NCBI RefSeq assembly: GCF_902806685.2
Contig: NC_048547.1
Coordinates: 1,364,001-1,428,000 of the forward strand
Direction of reading: 5' to 3'
DNA length: 64,000 nt
Source of the DNA: Maniola hyperantus
Lineage: Eukaryota; Arthropoda; Insecta; Lepidoptera; Nymphalidae
Below are positions 41,228-50,582 of the stretch, one piece after another. Below the pieces are notes generated by a model. The model saw only the letters and a program-made list of their open reading frames with translations, was not told the origin of the DNA and ran no database searches. Numbering within the stretch: position 1 is the first letter of the stretch; every line of letters starts with the position of its first letter. The translations under genes were made by a program, and so were the position numbers.

Positions 41228-41288
41228 TCATACAGATTCAACCTGTTTCAGCAGATTACAGCAAATTAAGTTTTTGGTTCATTGCATA
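41228..41288. repeat. Half of the TTTGGTTCATTG palindromic MITE
   Basis: 'ctgtttcagcagattacagc' and 'aagtttttggttcattgcat' match the right arm of the MITE at 60475-60584. The left arm is missing. Confidence 0.6.
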
Positions 41289-41346
41289 TGTATAGTTAGA
41301 TATTGTTTCAAAACCCTGATAAATTAAATAAAGACGTATCATATAC

Positions 41347-41410
41347 CTATCTGAGATCCATCCAAACATTGAGACTCCGGACACCACATTAAACATCAAA
41401 ATGGTTTGCG
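41347..41410 (-). pseudogene. SLC22 first-exon remnant, copy C (3' end only)
   Basis: The minus strand encodes QTILMFNVV.GVSMFGWISDR then a GATAG|GTATAT donor. This is the last 64 bp of a first exon, cut off upstream where the copied intron of copy D begins. Confidence 0.75.
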
Positions 41411-41513
41411 GTTTGGCTCTTAGACCACTTTCACAATGATTGAAAATATTAGATTGTGCGAGAGATAAGGAAACTTAGCTAACTACCTTAAATAAGATAT
41501 AAAAAAGACAAAC

Positions 41514-41962
41514 CTGTCCGAGACCCATCCAAAAAATGAAACTCCGCACACCACACCAAACATCAAAATGGTTTGCGCAAAGCTTGCCAACCACTCCTTT
41601 TCACAAATCAGTCCAAAATCGGTTATCAAAGTACTTGTCATGACCTCCGAATGGTAAATGTATTTGGCGCAATTCTCGTAGCAAGTTCCGTTTTCAGCTG
41701 CCATGGTCGTATTGTCCACAAACTCTACGCACAGGAAGTCTGTAGTTGGAGTCAGAAATACTACCGACATCATATTGAACATAGCAATACATCTCGTTAA
41801 TGATGCAAAACATACGCACACTTGCCATACCCCGCTCGCACCTATACACTCTTCAATATAATCACTTTCAGAATTTTCTTTATCCACTTCATTTTTTTCT
41901 TTCATACTGTTAGCTAATGAAAAAGCATTCATTTTTGAAAATTGTCTTTCATTTTCTTCCAC
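41514..41962 (-). CDS. SLC22 first exon, copy D (intact)
   Basis: 449 bp, ATG to GACAG|GTTTGT, the same length and phase as copy A. Open throughout, with TCA where copy A has TAA. Encodes the N-terminus through helix 2 (GVVCGVSFFGWVSDR). The loop is almost identical to copy A, while the first 30 residues differ. About 95 bp of intron after the donor also match the intron after copy A. No exons 2-5 of its own lie between it and copy A, so it is either an alternative first exon of the gene at 28649-32982 or an orphan. Confidence 0.8.
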
Positions 41963-42022
41963 TTTTAAAATATTTACAGTAGTATTTTGACTTCAAATTT
42001 TTTCATCAAATTCACAACACAC

Positions 42023-42052
42023 CTATCGTCAGTGAAGAAAACAGTTTACTAA
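42023..42052 (-). promoter_or_regulatory. Conserved block upstream of exon copy D
   Basis: TTTCTTCACTGACGATAG on the minus strand, about 60 bp before the ATG. The initiator-like word has changed to TTAGTA. Confidence 0.4.
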
Positions 42053-42218
42053 CTAGGTAAAGGCTTTATTAAAAACAGGTTCAAGTTATCATCCGTACTG
42101 TTAATTTAGCTAAGTATAGCGATAATAAACTGAATATGTTTTTCTTTATTTTAACATTTGCGACCAGTTTTATTCTTTAAAATCGCATGCACATTAACCA
42201 ATTAAATAAATAGGTTGA

Positions 42219-42450
42219 CCATCGCCATTCAGCGTGGCAATAGTGCCAGCTTAATGGGCACCTTTGGCCCAGGGGCAACCAGGGGCGCACTTTATGACGA
42301 CGTTTAATTTTAAGTTGGTAAGGTTTACTTAAGTTTGTATGTTTTATTTTAATATTTTTAAGTACTTTTAATTTAGATTTAAGTTTATTTAATAGAATTG
42401 TGTTATTATTATTTTAAGGTATTCATAATAAATTAAATAAATTAAAAATA
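42219..42450 (+). pseudogene. LINE ORF terminus with AT-rich tail
   Basis: The plus strand encodes LTIAIQRGNSASLMGTFGPG and ATRGALYDD before a stop, a pattern I associate with a LINE ORF end. An AT-rich 3' region ending 'aataaattaaataaatt' follows. It lies between exon copies D and E. Confidence 0.45.
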
Positions 42451-42480
42451 TACTATAGAATAGAAATAAGTATTGGATAC

Positions 42481-42929
42481 CTGTCCGAGACCCATCCAAA
42501 AATTGAAACTCCGAACACCACACCAAACATCAGAATGGTTTGCGCAAAGCTTGCCAACCACTCCTTTTTACAAATCAGTTCAAAATCGGTTATCAAAGTA
42601 CTTGTCATGACCTCCGAATGGTAAATGTATTTAGCACAATTCTCGTAGCAAGTTCCGTTTTCAGCTGCGATAGTCGTATTGTCCACAAACTGCACGCACA
42701 GGAAGTCTGTAGTTGGAGTCAGAAATACTACCGACATCACATTGAACATAGCAATACATCTCGTTAATGATGCAAAACATACGCACACTTGCCATACCCC
42801 GCTCGCACCTATACACTCTTCAATATAATCACTTTCCCAATTTCCTTTTTTCATATCAATTTTTTCATTGATACAGTCAGTTATTGTAATAGCATTCGCT
42901 TTGGACGCTTCTTTTCCATTTTCCTCCAT
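42481..42929 (-). CDS. SLC22 first exon, copy E (intact)
   Basis: 449 bp, ATG to GACAG|GTATCC, in the same phase. Encodes a diverged N-terminus (MEENGKEASKANAITITDCI) and the conserved helix 1, loop and helix 2 (FGVSIFGWVSDR), with a few substitutions relative to A and D (for example FVDNTTIAAENG, ELICKK). It is the most distal member, 10.8 kb upstream of exon 2. It has its own conserved upstream block and a 19-bp triple repeat. Confidence 0.8.
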
Positions 42930-43011
42930 TTCAGCTATATTTATATTGATATCGAAGCTTGAATTTTTCTAGATAACTATTTTCTTATCAGTTTACGAGC
43001 ACAGCTAACAG

Positions 43012-43042
43012 CTATCATCAGTGAAGAAAATCACTTCACTGA
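43012..43042 (-). promoter_or_regulatory. Conserved block upstream of exon copy E
   Basis: TTTCTTCACTGATGATAG (43012-43029) identical to that before copy A, preceded by TCAGTG (43037-43042). A transcription-start role is inferred. Confidence 0.5.
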
Positions 43043-43152
43043 CTAGATTATCGTTATCCTTAACCTCGTTTAGACAAACAATACAGTTCTTTTTCGTAGG
43101 ATAGGACACATATTTGCTGATACAGCGTGTTTGATAAATCATTTAACACGAC

Positions 43153-43213
43153 GAAATATGTGGTACCCACCAAAATATGTGGTACCCACCAAAATATGTG
43201 GTACCCACCAAAA
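43153..43213. repeat. 19-bp tandem repeat, three copies, upstream of exon copy E
   Basis: Unit AAAATATGTGGTACCCACC. Each unit contains the dyad GTGG-TAC-CCAC. It lies 220-285 bp upstream of the exon E ATG. Confidence 0.85.
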
Positions 43214-43498
43214 TAGTCAATAGTCATAGATTCTTTCATTGTCTCGGCTACTTGACAGATTTTCAAACAGTCTATCAAGTTCACAGTAGCTTTTTACGAG
43301 TTCATTTTCGCGATCAGCTTTTTGCAAGATTGTTACTTATTTAAGTTATATATTATCTCCCAAGAGTATCACGCTACAAAGCTCATTTATTTCTGGTGCA
43401 TCTACATATCGGTCCTATCTTCGGCTTGCTGGGAGGTTATGGATATTATCGAGCACCTTGTATATATGCTTTATCACTGAGATCTTCTGTTAGGAATG

Positions 43499-43660
43499 AA
43501 CTAGATAACCCGTCCTGGCTTTGCTCGGGTGGAATTGCTGAAAATATTTTCTTAGTGGGAGTCAACGAATCTACATCCACGATCTCATACTACACCCAGC
43601 GGTTTGAGTTGTACATTAATGTCAGTCAGTCAGTCAGTTTCTTCTTTTATAAATAGATAA
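43499..43660 (-). mobile_element. Decayed HelF-like copy
   Basis: 'ccgtcctggctttgctcggg', 'cccagcggtttgagttgtac', then (GTCA)n and 'cttcttttataaatagata' on the plus strand. Confidence 0.55.
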
Positions 43661-43861
43661 ACTAGCTAGGGTGGACTACGCCCTAGGTTTGCTCAGATGA
43701 AATTTCTAAAAACTCGTTTTTGGTAAAGGTTTACGATAGAGCCTAAATGTACCTATAATCATTAATCACAATTTTGTACAAGTACACCCACTGCACTAGT
43801 TTGAAATGAATATTCGTTATATTATATTATGTCAGTCAGTAAGTCAGTTTCTGTTTTTAAG

Positions 43862-44095
43862 ATAACTGCATAATTCCTGCGACTTCGTCGGCGTGGATTT
43901 AGGTTTAACATAAATCCCGAGGGATGTCCTTGAGTTTTCGGGATCAAACTAGCCTACGTCACAGATCTTTAAATAATAATAATATATCCATGTAAAAAAT
44001 CACGTCAACCCGTTGCTCTGTTGTGGCGTGATGTAAATAAAGAAAACCAGCAAACAAACATACATACTTTCGAATTTATAGTATTAGTATTATAC
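43862..44095 (-). mobile_element. HelB copy, diverged
   Basis: 'cctgcgacttcgtcggcgtg', 'gttttcgggatcaaactagc', 'ccgttgctctgttgtggcgt' and a TA-rich end. Confidence 0.6.
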
Positions 44096-44196
44096 AAAAA
44101 AAATTTAATCTTCATACGGTTTATACATAGATTAACTTTATTACTATTAATTTAGTTGAAGTAGACATGTGCCTACGTACAAAATCCGATTTATAG

Positions 44197-44362
44197 GGTT
44201 CCGTACTGCAAAAGGTAAAGCAATCCTTATATGATCACTTCGTTGTCTGTCTGTCAATCAAGAAACATGTAAAGTACTTCCCGTTGACCTAGAATCATGA
44301 AATTTGGTCGTCTAGCACAAGTAAAGGGGAAAATCCGAAAATCGTGAATTTGTGGTTCATCA
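44197..44362 (+). repeat. Repeat R, 5' part
   Basis: 'agggttccgtactgcaaaag', (GTCT)n, then 'gaatttgtggttcatcatca'. Confidence 0.55.
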
Positions 44363-44414
44363 TCATCGTGTGCCTTCTTCGAAACGAAGTTTGGAGGTCA
44401 TCATGCGAAAAGCT

Positions 44415-44755
44415 TTTTTTTTATTTATTCAGGTACAAGTTAGCCCTTGACTGCAATCTCACCTGGTGGTAAGTGATGATGCAGTCCAAGATGATAGCGG
44501 GCTAACCTGGAAGGGGTATGGCAGTTTTTATTAAACCCATACCCCTTTGGTTTCTACACGGCATCGTACCGGAACGCTAAATCGCTTGGCGGCACGGCTT
44601 TGCCGGTAGGGTGGTAACTAGCCACGGCCGAAGCCTCCCACCAGACCAGACCAGAAATTTAGAAATTATAAAATTCCAAACCCCTGCCAGGAATCAAACC
44701 CGGGACCTCCCACTAATAAGACCACAGCGCTCACCACTGCGCCAGGGAGGTCGTC
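44415..44755 (-). mobile_element. SINE-3, full length, inserted at a LINE fragment
   Basis: The minus strand begins at the CCTCCCTGGCGCAGTGGTGA tRNA-like head (B box GGTTTGATTCC), then the conserved body and a tail ending in AT-rich sequence. It abuts the LINE coding fragment at 44756. Confidence 0.85.
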
Positions 44756-45455
44756 AATTAAAGCTTCTCTATTAAAAGCCGTCTCTTTTAATTTTGGGTA
44801 ACTAAGCCCTGTCCACCCCCTTATATCATCAAACCATTTGCGTCTTTGGCGACGGAGCCCTTTTGCTTTCAATTCTTCCTTCCAAAATTAATCATGGAAA
44901 TGAGAATTGGGCTCTTTTTTGTAAATGCCCAAAGAAAGCGAGCTTCCTTCGCATGAGAGCGGACATGAGTTCTCTGTATTTGTGGACCATTTCCAGTACC
45001 TTAGTGTTCGGTGTAAAGCTGTTCCAGGTTATCTTAAGCATTTTCCTATAGATCCACATTTCAAAAGCTTGCAGGTGGTTATTTGCTTCCTTTTTGAGAA
45101 CCCAAGTTTCACAACCATACAAGAGGGTGGACCAGACAACACTTTACAAGGCGGCATCTCAGCTCAAGCTGTAATTTGGTGCTGCAGAGGGTCTTGGACA
45201 GCTTGTGAAACATAATATTAGCTTGGCCAATACGGCGTTTTATTTCTTGTAGGTGTTTTTTTTTTTTTTTCTTGTCTTGGACATCTTGTGAAACAATTTT
45301 AGCTCGGCTAATACGGCATATTGTTTCTTGTGGTCAAGATCCGAAGTGAAATTACCTACCCAGGTATTTCATTTTCGGGACCACATCTATGCGCTGATCT
45401 TTCAATTTCAGATGGAAGGGACTTTCAGGTTTCTTTGAGACTACCATTGCTTTAG
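44756..45455 (-). pseudogene. RTE-like LINE reverse-transcriptase fragment
   Basis: The minus strand encodes, from high to low coordinates: a KAMVVSKKPES...RIDVVPKMKYLGS segment, an IKRRIGQANIMF segment, LYGCETWVLKKEANNHLQAF and LMSALMRRKLAFFGHLQKRA, ending with GLRRQRRKWFDDIRGWTGLS. It has several frame breaks. About 80 bp are duplicated on either side of a T run (45190-45254 and 45270-45343). It is a different family from the VTDIAQRVAKLKW RTE copies. Confidence 0.75.
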
Positions 45456-45463
45456 TTTAGTAG

Positions 45464-45948
45464 GAATTTGTGGTTACATCACAAAAAAATTGAAATGTGT
45501 TTGAATTAATAAAACATTAGAATTCTCAACGTTCAAAGTAAGATTACTATATAATTTAAAGCACATATCAAAAACTAGCTTATGCTCGCGACTTCGCCCG
45601 CGTGGATCACACAAATTTCAAACCCCTATTTTACCCTCTTGGGGGTTGAATTTTCAAAAATCCTTTCTTAGCAAGCAGGATACGAACCTTCTTCTTCTTC
45701 TTCGAATCCAGCCAATTTCCTTGAAGTGTAGGTAAAAACACTATCATAAAAATTATAAAATAAGAATAAATACTATACCAAGTGGGATATATCATATGAA
45801 AGGTATACCTCTGCATTGTAAAACAGATTTTTATTTATTTTTATACATTGTAGTGTTGAATTTATCGTGCAAAATGTTGAAAAAATACGACTGTAGTACG
45901 GAAACCTCGGTGCGCGAGTTTAACTCGCATTTGGCCAGTTTTTGGTAA
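45464..45948 (+). repeat. Repeat R copy, interrupted by a HelA fragment
   Basis: The 5' part (45464-45572) and 3' part (45770-45948, ending 'actcgcatttggccagtttt') are separated by a truncated HelA piece (45575-45672, minus) and about 100 bp of other sequence. Confidence 0.6.
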
Positions 45949-46228
45949 CTAATACAAATAACAGATTAACTAAGGATTAATTCGTACAGAGATACAATAA
46001 AAATTATCTTCGAGTTTGTTTAAATAGCATGGAAAATCTCGCCACAGATTACGACTATCCGTTATTTGCTTCCTTGTTAGCTAACTGTACCCAGATAAGA
46101 GACAAAAGAAATCTGGAAAAATTGGTCAAGTGCGAGTCGGCCTCGCACACGAAGAGTACCGTCGCTTACCGTCGCAAAAGAAAAAACACTTTTTAATTTT
46201 TTCAATTTTCATTGCGGTTATTTTTATT

Positions 46229-46480
46229 ACTAGCCGATGCCCGCGGCTTTTTGGAAATTTTGATTTTCCGGGACGAAAAGTAGCATATCCGTAGTAGGCG
46301 TCCCCAAGATGCAAAGTAATCTCTGTACCAAATTTCGTACAAACTTCGTGGTATCATCACGATATAGGAGTGCAATTCTTTACAGCATCAGGGTAGAAGA
46401 GTTGGGTTGGGTGGTTTGGGAGTTGGAAAAGCTAGCAGACAGATAGACACAATTTTGCATTTATAATATTAGTATAGAAT
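46229..46480 (-). mobile_element. HelB-related repeat copy
   Basis: 'ctagccgatgcccgcggc', 'ttttccgggacgaaaagtag', 'gtaccaaatttcgtacaaac' and the end 'gcatttataatattagtata'. Confidence 0.6.
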
Positions 46481-46504
46481 ATATTATGGATAACTATAGC
46501 ATTC

Positions 46505-46798
46505 ATCATCACCATGATCAGCCCATCACCGGCTCACTACAGAGTGAGAAGGGTTTGGGCCATAGTCTACCACGCTGGCCATGTGCGGATTGGTAGACTT
46601 CACACACCTTTGAGAACAGTATGGAGAACTCTCAGGCATGCAGGTTTCCTCACGATGTTTTCCTTCACCGTTAAAGCAAGTGATATTTAATTAATTAAAA
46701 CGCACATAGCTCCGAAAAGTTAGAGGTGCGTGCCCGGGATCGAACCCCCGACCACCGATTAGAAGGCGGACGTCCTAACCACTAGGCTATCACAGCTT
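46505..46798 (-). mobile_element. SINE-1, full length
   Basis: The tRNA-like head is at the right (A box TAGCCTAGTGGTTAGGA, B box GGTTCGATCCC, minus strand), with body and tail as in 25762-26062. Confidence 0.85.
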
Positions 46799-47044
46799 AA
46801 CACCGTTGAAGAAATTATTTAAAACACATTTTAGGCAATGGTCAGGCAACTTTAATGATACACCATGATATACGCGCAACAGCCGTCCGTCATGTACTTT
46901 GTTAATGACAGACCATTCCCACCACTCACTCTTTTTCGACTTTAATGCCAGAGTAATTTGTAATTTCGTCTCATTTTGTACCACTCAATAATTTTCTGAG
47001 AAGACCTTTACATTTCACAACATTCTTTACGCTTATAATTATTA
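46799..47044. other. No gene recognised
   Basis: Only a short minus-strand frame without recognisable similarity. Confidence 0.4.
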
Positions 47045-47296
47045 CTAGCTAATGCTCGCGACTTCGTTCGCGTGGACTACACAAATTTCAAACCCCTATT
47101 TCACCCCCTTAGGAGTTGAATTTTCAAAAATCCTTTCTTAGCGGATGCCTACGTCATAATAGCTATCTGCATTTCAAATTTCAGCCCGATCCGTCCAGTA
47201 GTTTGAGCTGTGCGTTGATAGATCAGTCAGTCAGTCAGTCAGTCAGTCAGTCAGTCAGTCAGTCAGTCAGTCACCTTTTCCTTTTATATATATAGA
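47045..47296 (-). mobile_element. HelA copy, complete, longest (GTCA) array
   Basis: CTAGCTAATGCTCGCG at the left, full body, about 13 GTCA units, and TATATATAGA before T at the right. Confidence 0.85.
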
Positions 47297-47303
47297 TGCC
47301 TAC

Positions 47304-47515
47304 CTAGCTTATGCCCGCGACTTCATCCGTGTAAATTACACAAATTTCAAACGCCTATTTTACCTCCTTAGCGGTGGAATTTCCAAAAATTCGCTCTTAA
47401 AGGATGTCTAACGGATGTGTAATACCTATCTGCAACTGCAATACCTTTCAGCACGATCCGTCCAGTAGATCGCAGTCAGTCAGTTAGTTAGTTAATCAGT
47501 TTCCTTTTATACTTA
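47304..47515 (-). mobile_element. HelA copy, diverged
   Basis: CTAGCTTATGCCCGCG at the left, a body with several changes, and a short GTCA/GTTA array. A further 5' HelA scrap in the opposite orientation follows at about 47526-47556. Confidence 0.65.
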
Positions 47516-47824
47516 TGTTTAGAATCTAAATATATAGAAGAAAAGGTGACTAACTAAATCTAAATTTTAGATACATTAACGTAGAAAATCAATGATATCT
47601 ACTGCGTATTTCAAAATGGCGCCATACAGCCGCCACATTACATTTTTTTTTCAAGTTTATAGCCAATGTCACTTGGGATGATATATTGAACTCTAACGAT
47701 ACCCCATACGTTTAAATCGAAATTATGGTAGAATAAAGAAACTCACACAGAAGAAGAACACATAGTGAATCCTGAAAAAATAATATTTTAATCATTTTTA
47801 TTTGGACAGTCGTGTAAGTGTCGA

Positions 47825-48390
47825 AGCCGGTCAAAATCCGTGTAGTGTAAAATACTGCAGAGGCTGTAAAGTCAATCACGGGGCTTGGGCTGGCTACGAA
47901 GCCACGACAAGCCCCGTAATCACCCGTCAGCCGAGCAGCCTGCAATTTGCAGCTCTTTTAACCCCCTCAATCAAGTAAACACCGGCTGACATATCGTTTT
48001 TGTTTTAACTTTAGAGGACTCTCCATGATCGCTCCAAGTCGAATGTGAAAGCATGCTATTACAAATTTAAGGGCGTAGAAAATAGAGAGATAATTCGATA
48101 TCTGGCTAATTTGAGATCAAGAACAACAGATAATAATAGAATAATAGGCGTAATACGTTTGCATGTAGAAGCGCGTAAAAAGACTAAAGTCGTATCCGGT
48201 CAGTATCCGTGTAGTGTAAAAGACTGCACAGGTTGTAAAGTCAATCGTGGGCGCTTGGGCTGGTTACGAAGCCACGACAAGCCCCGTAATCACCCGTCAG
48301 GCGAGCAGCCTGCAATTTGCAGCACTTTTAACCCTCTCAATCAAGTAAACGCCGGCGCGTAGGTACCTATCGTTTTGTTTTAACTTAATG
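47825..48390. repeat. Two direct copies of a roughly 190-bp segment
   Basis: The segment with 'aagccacgacaagccccgta' and 'gagcagcctgcaatttgcag' occurs at 47825-48013 and 48187-48390, about 360 bp apart. The second copy lies in an open plus-strand frame (48045-48362, 105 codons) that contains CSVKDCTGCKVNRGR. I do not recognise the protein. It may be a remnant of an unidentified element. Confidence 0.6.
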
Positions 48391-48599
48391 TGACTTCATC
48401 GTTCACTTTTTCGTTCTATTGGAGGTAGTTAAGGCCTCTTAATCTAAGCTTAAGACGCGTGCAATGCGAGGTTGGGTTTGAACTACGAAAAGGCTAGGAA
48501 TTAAAAATGGGGATGAACAATTTTATTACAATTTAGTGTTAGATTTAGCTATATTTAACTAAATTTTCTACACTCTTAAAAGTTGCAAATTGTTGTCTA

Positions 48600-48747
48600 T
48601 CTATACTAATATTATAAATGCGCAAGTGTGTTTGTTTGTCCTTTCTTCACGGCCTAACTAAGCAACCAATCGACTTGATTTTACGGCTACTAATCAGATT
48701 TCCCATGGGATTTTTAAAAACCTAAATCCACGCGGGTATAAACTAGT
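48600..48747 (+). mobile_element. HelB-related copy, short
   Basis: Begins TCTATACTAATATTATAAAT after an A, and ends 'cacgcgggtataaactag' followed by T. A partial relative lies at about 48800-48915. Confidence 0.7.
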
Positions 48748-48949
48748 AAGAGTATAAATTTCATCTAATTCTACTTATTAAAAAAAGTCAATGCTGTTGT
48801 TTCCATGATTTTTTTGCATGGGTACAGTTAAAGATCTGGAAAATGACATACTTTTAAAACAACAAATCAAAGATTTCCCACGGGATTTTTAAAAACCTAA
48901 AACCACGCGTAAAACCTTTGGTTTTGTTTTTCTATCTCTAACCAAAACG

Positions 48950-49420
48950 CTATCTATACCCTACCTACCTACCCGCTACTCAACACAGTATAACAGTTTC
49001 ACAGAAACAAGCCCAGTCATCGCGGGGAACTGGAAGGTAGAAGCTAATAACCAGCATTACGCCCGCGCCGCACTTATCTACGGATTTATGAGCCCCTCCG
49101 GCCACCTTCAACTGCCCATTACGATCATTCCGAGCGTCTTGCTCGTCATAATTTGTCCGGGAAATTGAGGGCCCTATCTGATTCCCCTCCCTTTAAAGCT
49201 TGGTCAAACAATACGCGAATACAACAAGAAACATGATTCTTCAGTAGTCAATGTCAACCGTAAGACGTCCACTGCCGGATATTCATTATTATCGGTCTGG
49301 ATTATCCAGATATATCTCATGCAAAATATCAGTGAATCGCGTTAAGCGGTAGGTAATCCGTCAGTTACGGCAGTGTCTTCGGCAATACCTATCATCTAAC
49401 TCTAATGCACAGAATTAGAT
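48950..49420. other. No gene recognised
   Basis: Mixed sequence with no repeat or ORF I can name. Confidence 0.4.
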
Positions 49421-49424
49421 TTTT

Positions 49425-49600
49425 TTTTAAAGAATATTAACCATGTTAAACGACTAATATTCCCCTTTCCTCTCCAACTAAGCGTCAGGCTTGTGCTAGG
49501 AGTAGGTACGACAATAGTGCAACGGGCGGGGTTTGAACCTTCGACCTTTTTCGGTTTTCAGTCCACTCCTTTACCTGTTGAGCTATTGAGGCTCTAAATA
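49425..49600 (-). mobile_element. SINE-2, tRNA-derived
   Basis: The minus-strand head GAGCCTCAATAGCTCAACAGG with a GGTTCAAACCCC B box and a body as in 3828-4012. Confidence 0.8.
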
Positions 49601-49910
49601 TGCCTTTTAAAGCTACCTAGCTCTTTTCCATTATCTACTAGAACTCTTATACCAGTGATGTTCTGCCCTGTAACTATCGCCGCGTGTTTTGTCTGACCAG
49701 GCCTTTATTTAACAGCGCCGTCAGGGTTTTAGATATGATTCGAACATTTTATGGCTGCAGATTATTTTTGAGGTAGGTACCTATAATTTAGATGACTTTG
49801 CTTTTCAAAAGATTAATCACCAATTTTGCGCTGATGTCTTCAGGATTTCTTAAATAAGTATACTGGCAGAGCATGAGATGGATTCCTTTGATGATTCCAA
49901 TACCTATAAT

Positions 49911-50050
49911 ACAGAGTGTAATTAGAATGCTATCAAAAGCGAAGACAGTTGATAGTACTGATGATAACTGATAAGAAACCACAAAAAAAATGCGAATAAA
50001 TATATTTTAAAAACCTTGTATTTTTAAAAAGTTTGCAATGTAATTGCAAA
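49911..50050. repeat. Diverged CAGGGTGTAACC repeat
   Basis: 'acagagtgtaattagaatgc', then 'gatagtactgatgataactg' and 'attgcaaataaatcatcc', a decayed match to 28076-28300. Confidence 0.5.
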
Positions 50051-50372
50051 TAAATCATCCAAGTTACCCTAAAAACTAAAGTTAGTTTAGAGGGTTAAGC
50101 TGGTGTAAGAAGAAACTCAGCTGGCATGTAGTCGGCTATTTTCTCAAAGTCCTCTTCACAATACAAAAAAAACGCTCATCTAAAAAAGCCAAATTTATTT
50201 TTTAATTTTTGCGTCGTCGTCATAAACTGCATGGCAAATGACGTCCGTCGTCTCCGCGCCGACTCTCGTCGTAAATTTTTCAAAAGAGTTTTTAATCAGC
50301 CGTGAAGCGATTTATAAATTAAACACGGGCTTCTGTTATGAAGAAATACTGTGAGCTGTAAATTGCGTGTTT
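50051..50372. other. Copia left flank, no gene
   Basis: Unassigned sequence up to the 5-bp target duplication at 50373-50377. Confidence 0.4.
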
Positions 50373-50377
50373 CCGTT

Positions 50378-50547
50378 TGTTGGTGAAATGGAACGCAGCC
50401 CATAATGTAAACGTTTTGACACTTCGCTCTGTTCTCTTTGATTTTATGTCTCCGCCGCGTATAATGTGTTTTTTGTAAAATCCTATTTAAATCAGATAAT
50501 TAAACAAGTTTAACTAGTTCAAAACCCGACTTTAATTCAGACTTTCA
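50378..50547 (+). repeat. Copia 5' LTR
   Basis: Starts TGTTGGTGAAATGG and ends CAGACTTTCA, so the outer pair is TG...CA. At 170 bp it is short for Copia. Confidence 0.95.
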
Positions 50548-50562
50548 GGTTATGGGCCGTCT
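50548..50562 (+). promoter_or_regulatory. Copia primer-binding site
   Basis: GGTTATGGGCCG directly follows the 5' LTR. From memory, Drosophila copia has GGTTATGGGCCC at this place and primes from an internal part of the initiator methionine tRNA. The same priming is inferred. Confidence 0.65.
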
Positions 50563-50582
50563 CATACCTAATAACAACAAAA

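Noticed and set aside
41024..41327. ORFs on both strands around 41.0-41.3 kb
   Set aside because: They cover a dispersed repeat whose inverted copy at 54970-55165 does not keep the frames.
33428..41410. First-exon remnants B and C as two halves of one exon split by the LINE
   Set aside because: On the minus strand the 5' part should lie at the higher coordinate, but the 5' remnant (B) is at the lower one, so they come from different copies.
32593..42767. Plus-strand 75-codon ORFs repeated over the SLC22 first exons
   Set aside because: They recur only because the exons on the other strand are duplicated; they are antisense shadows.
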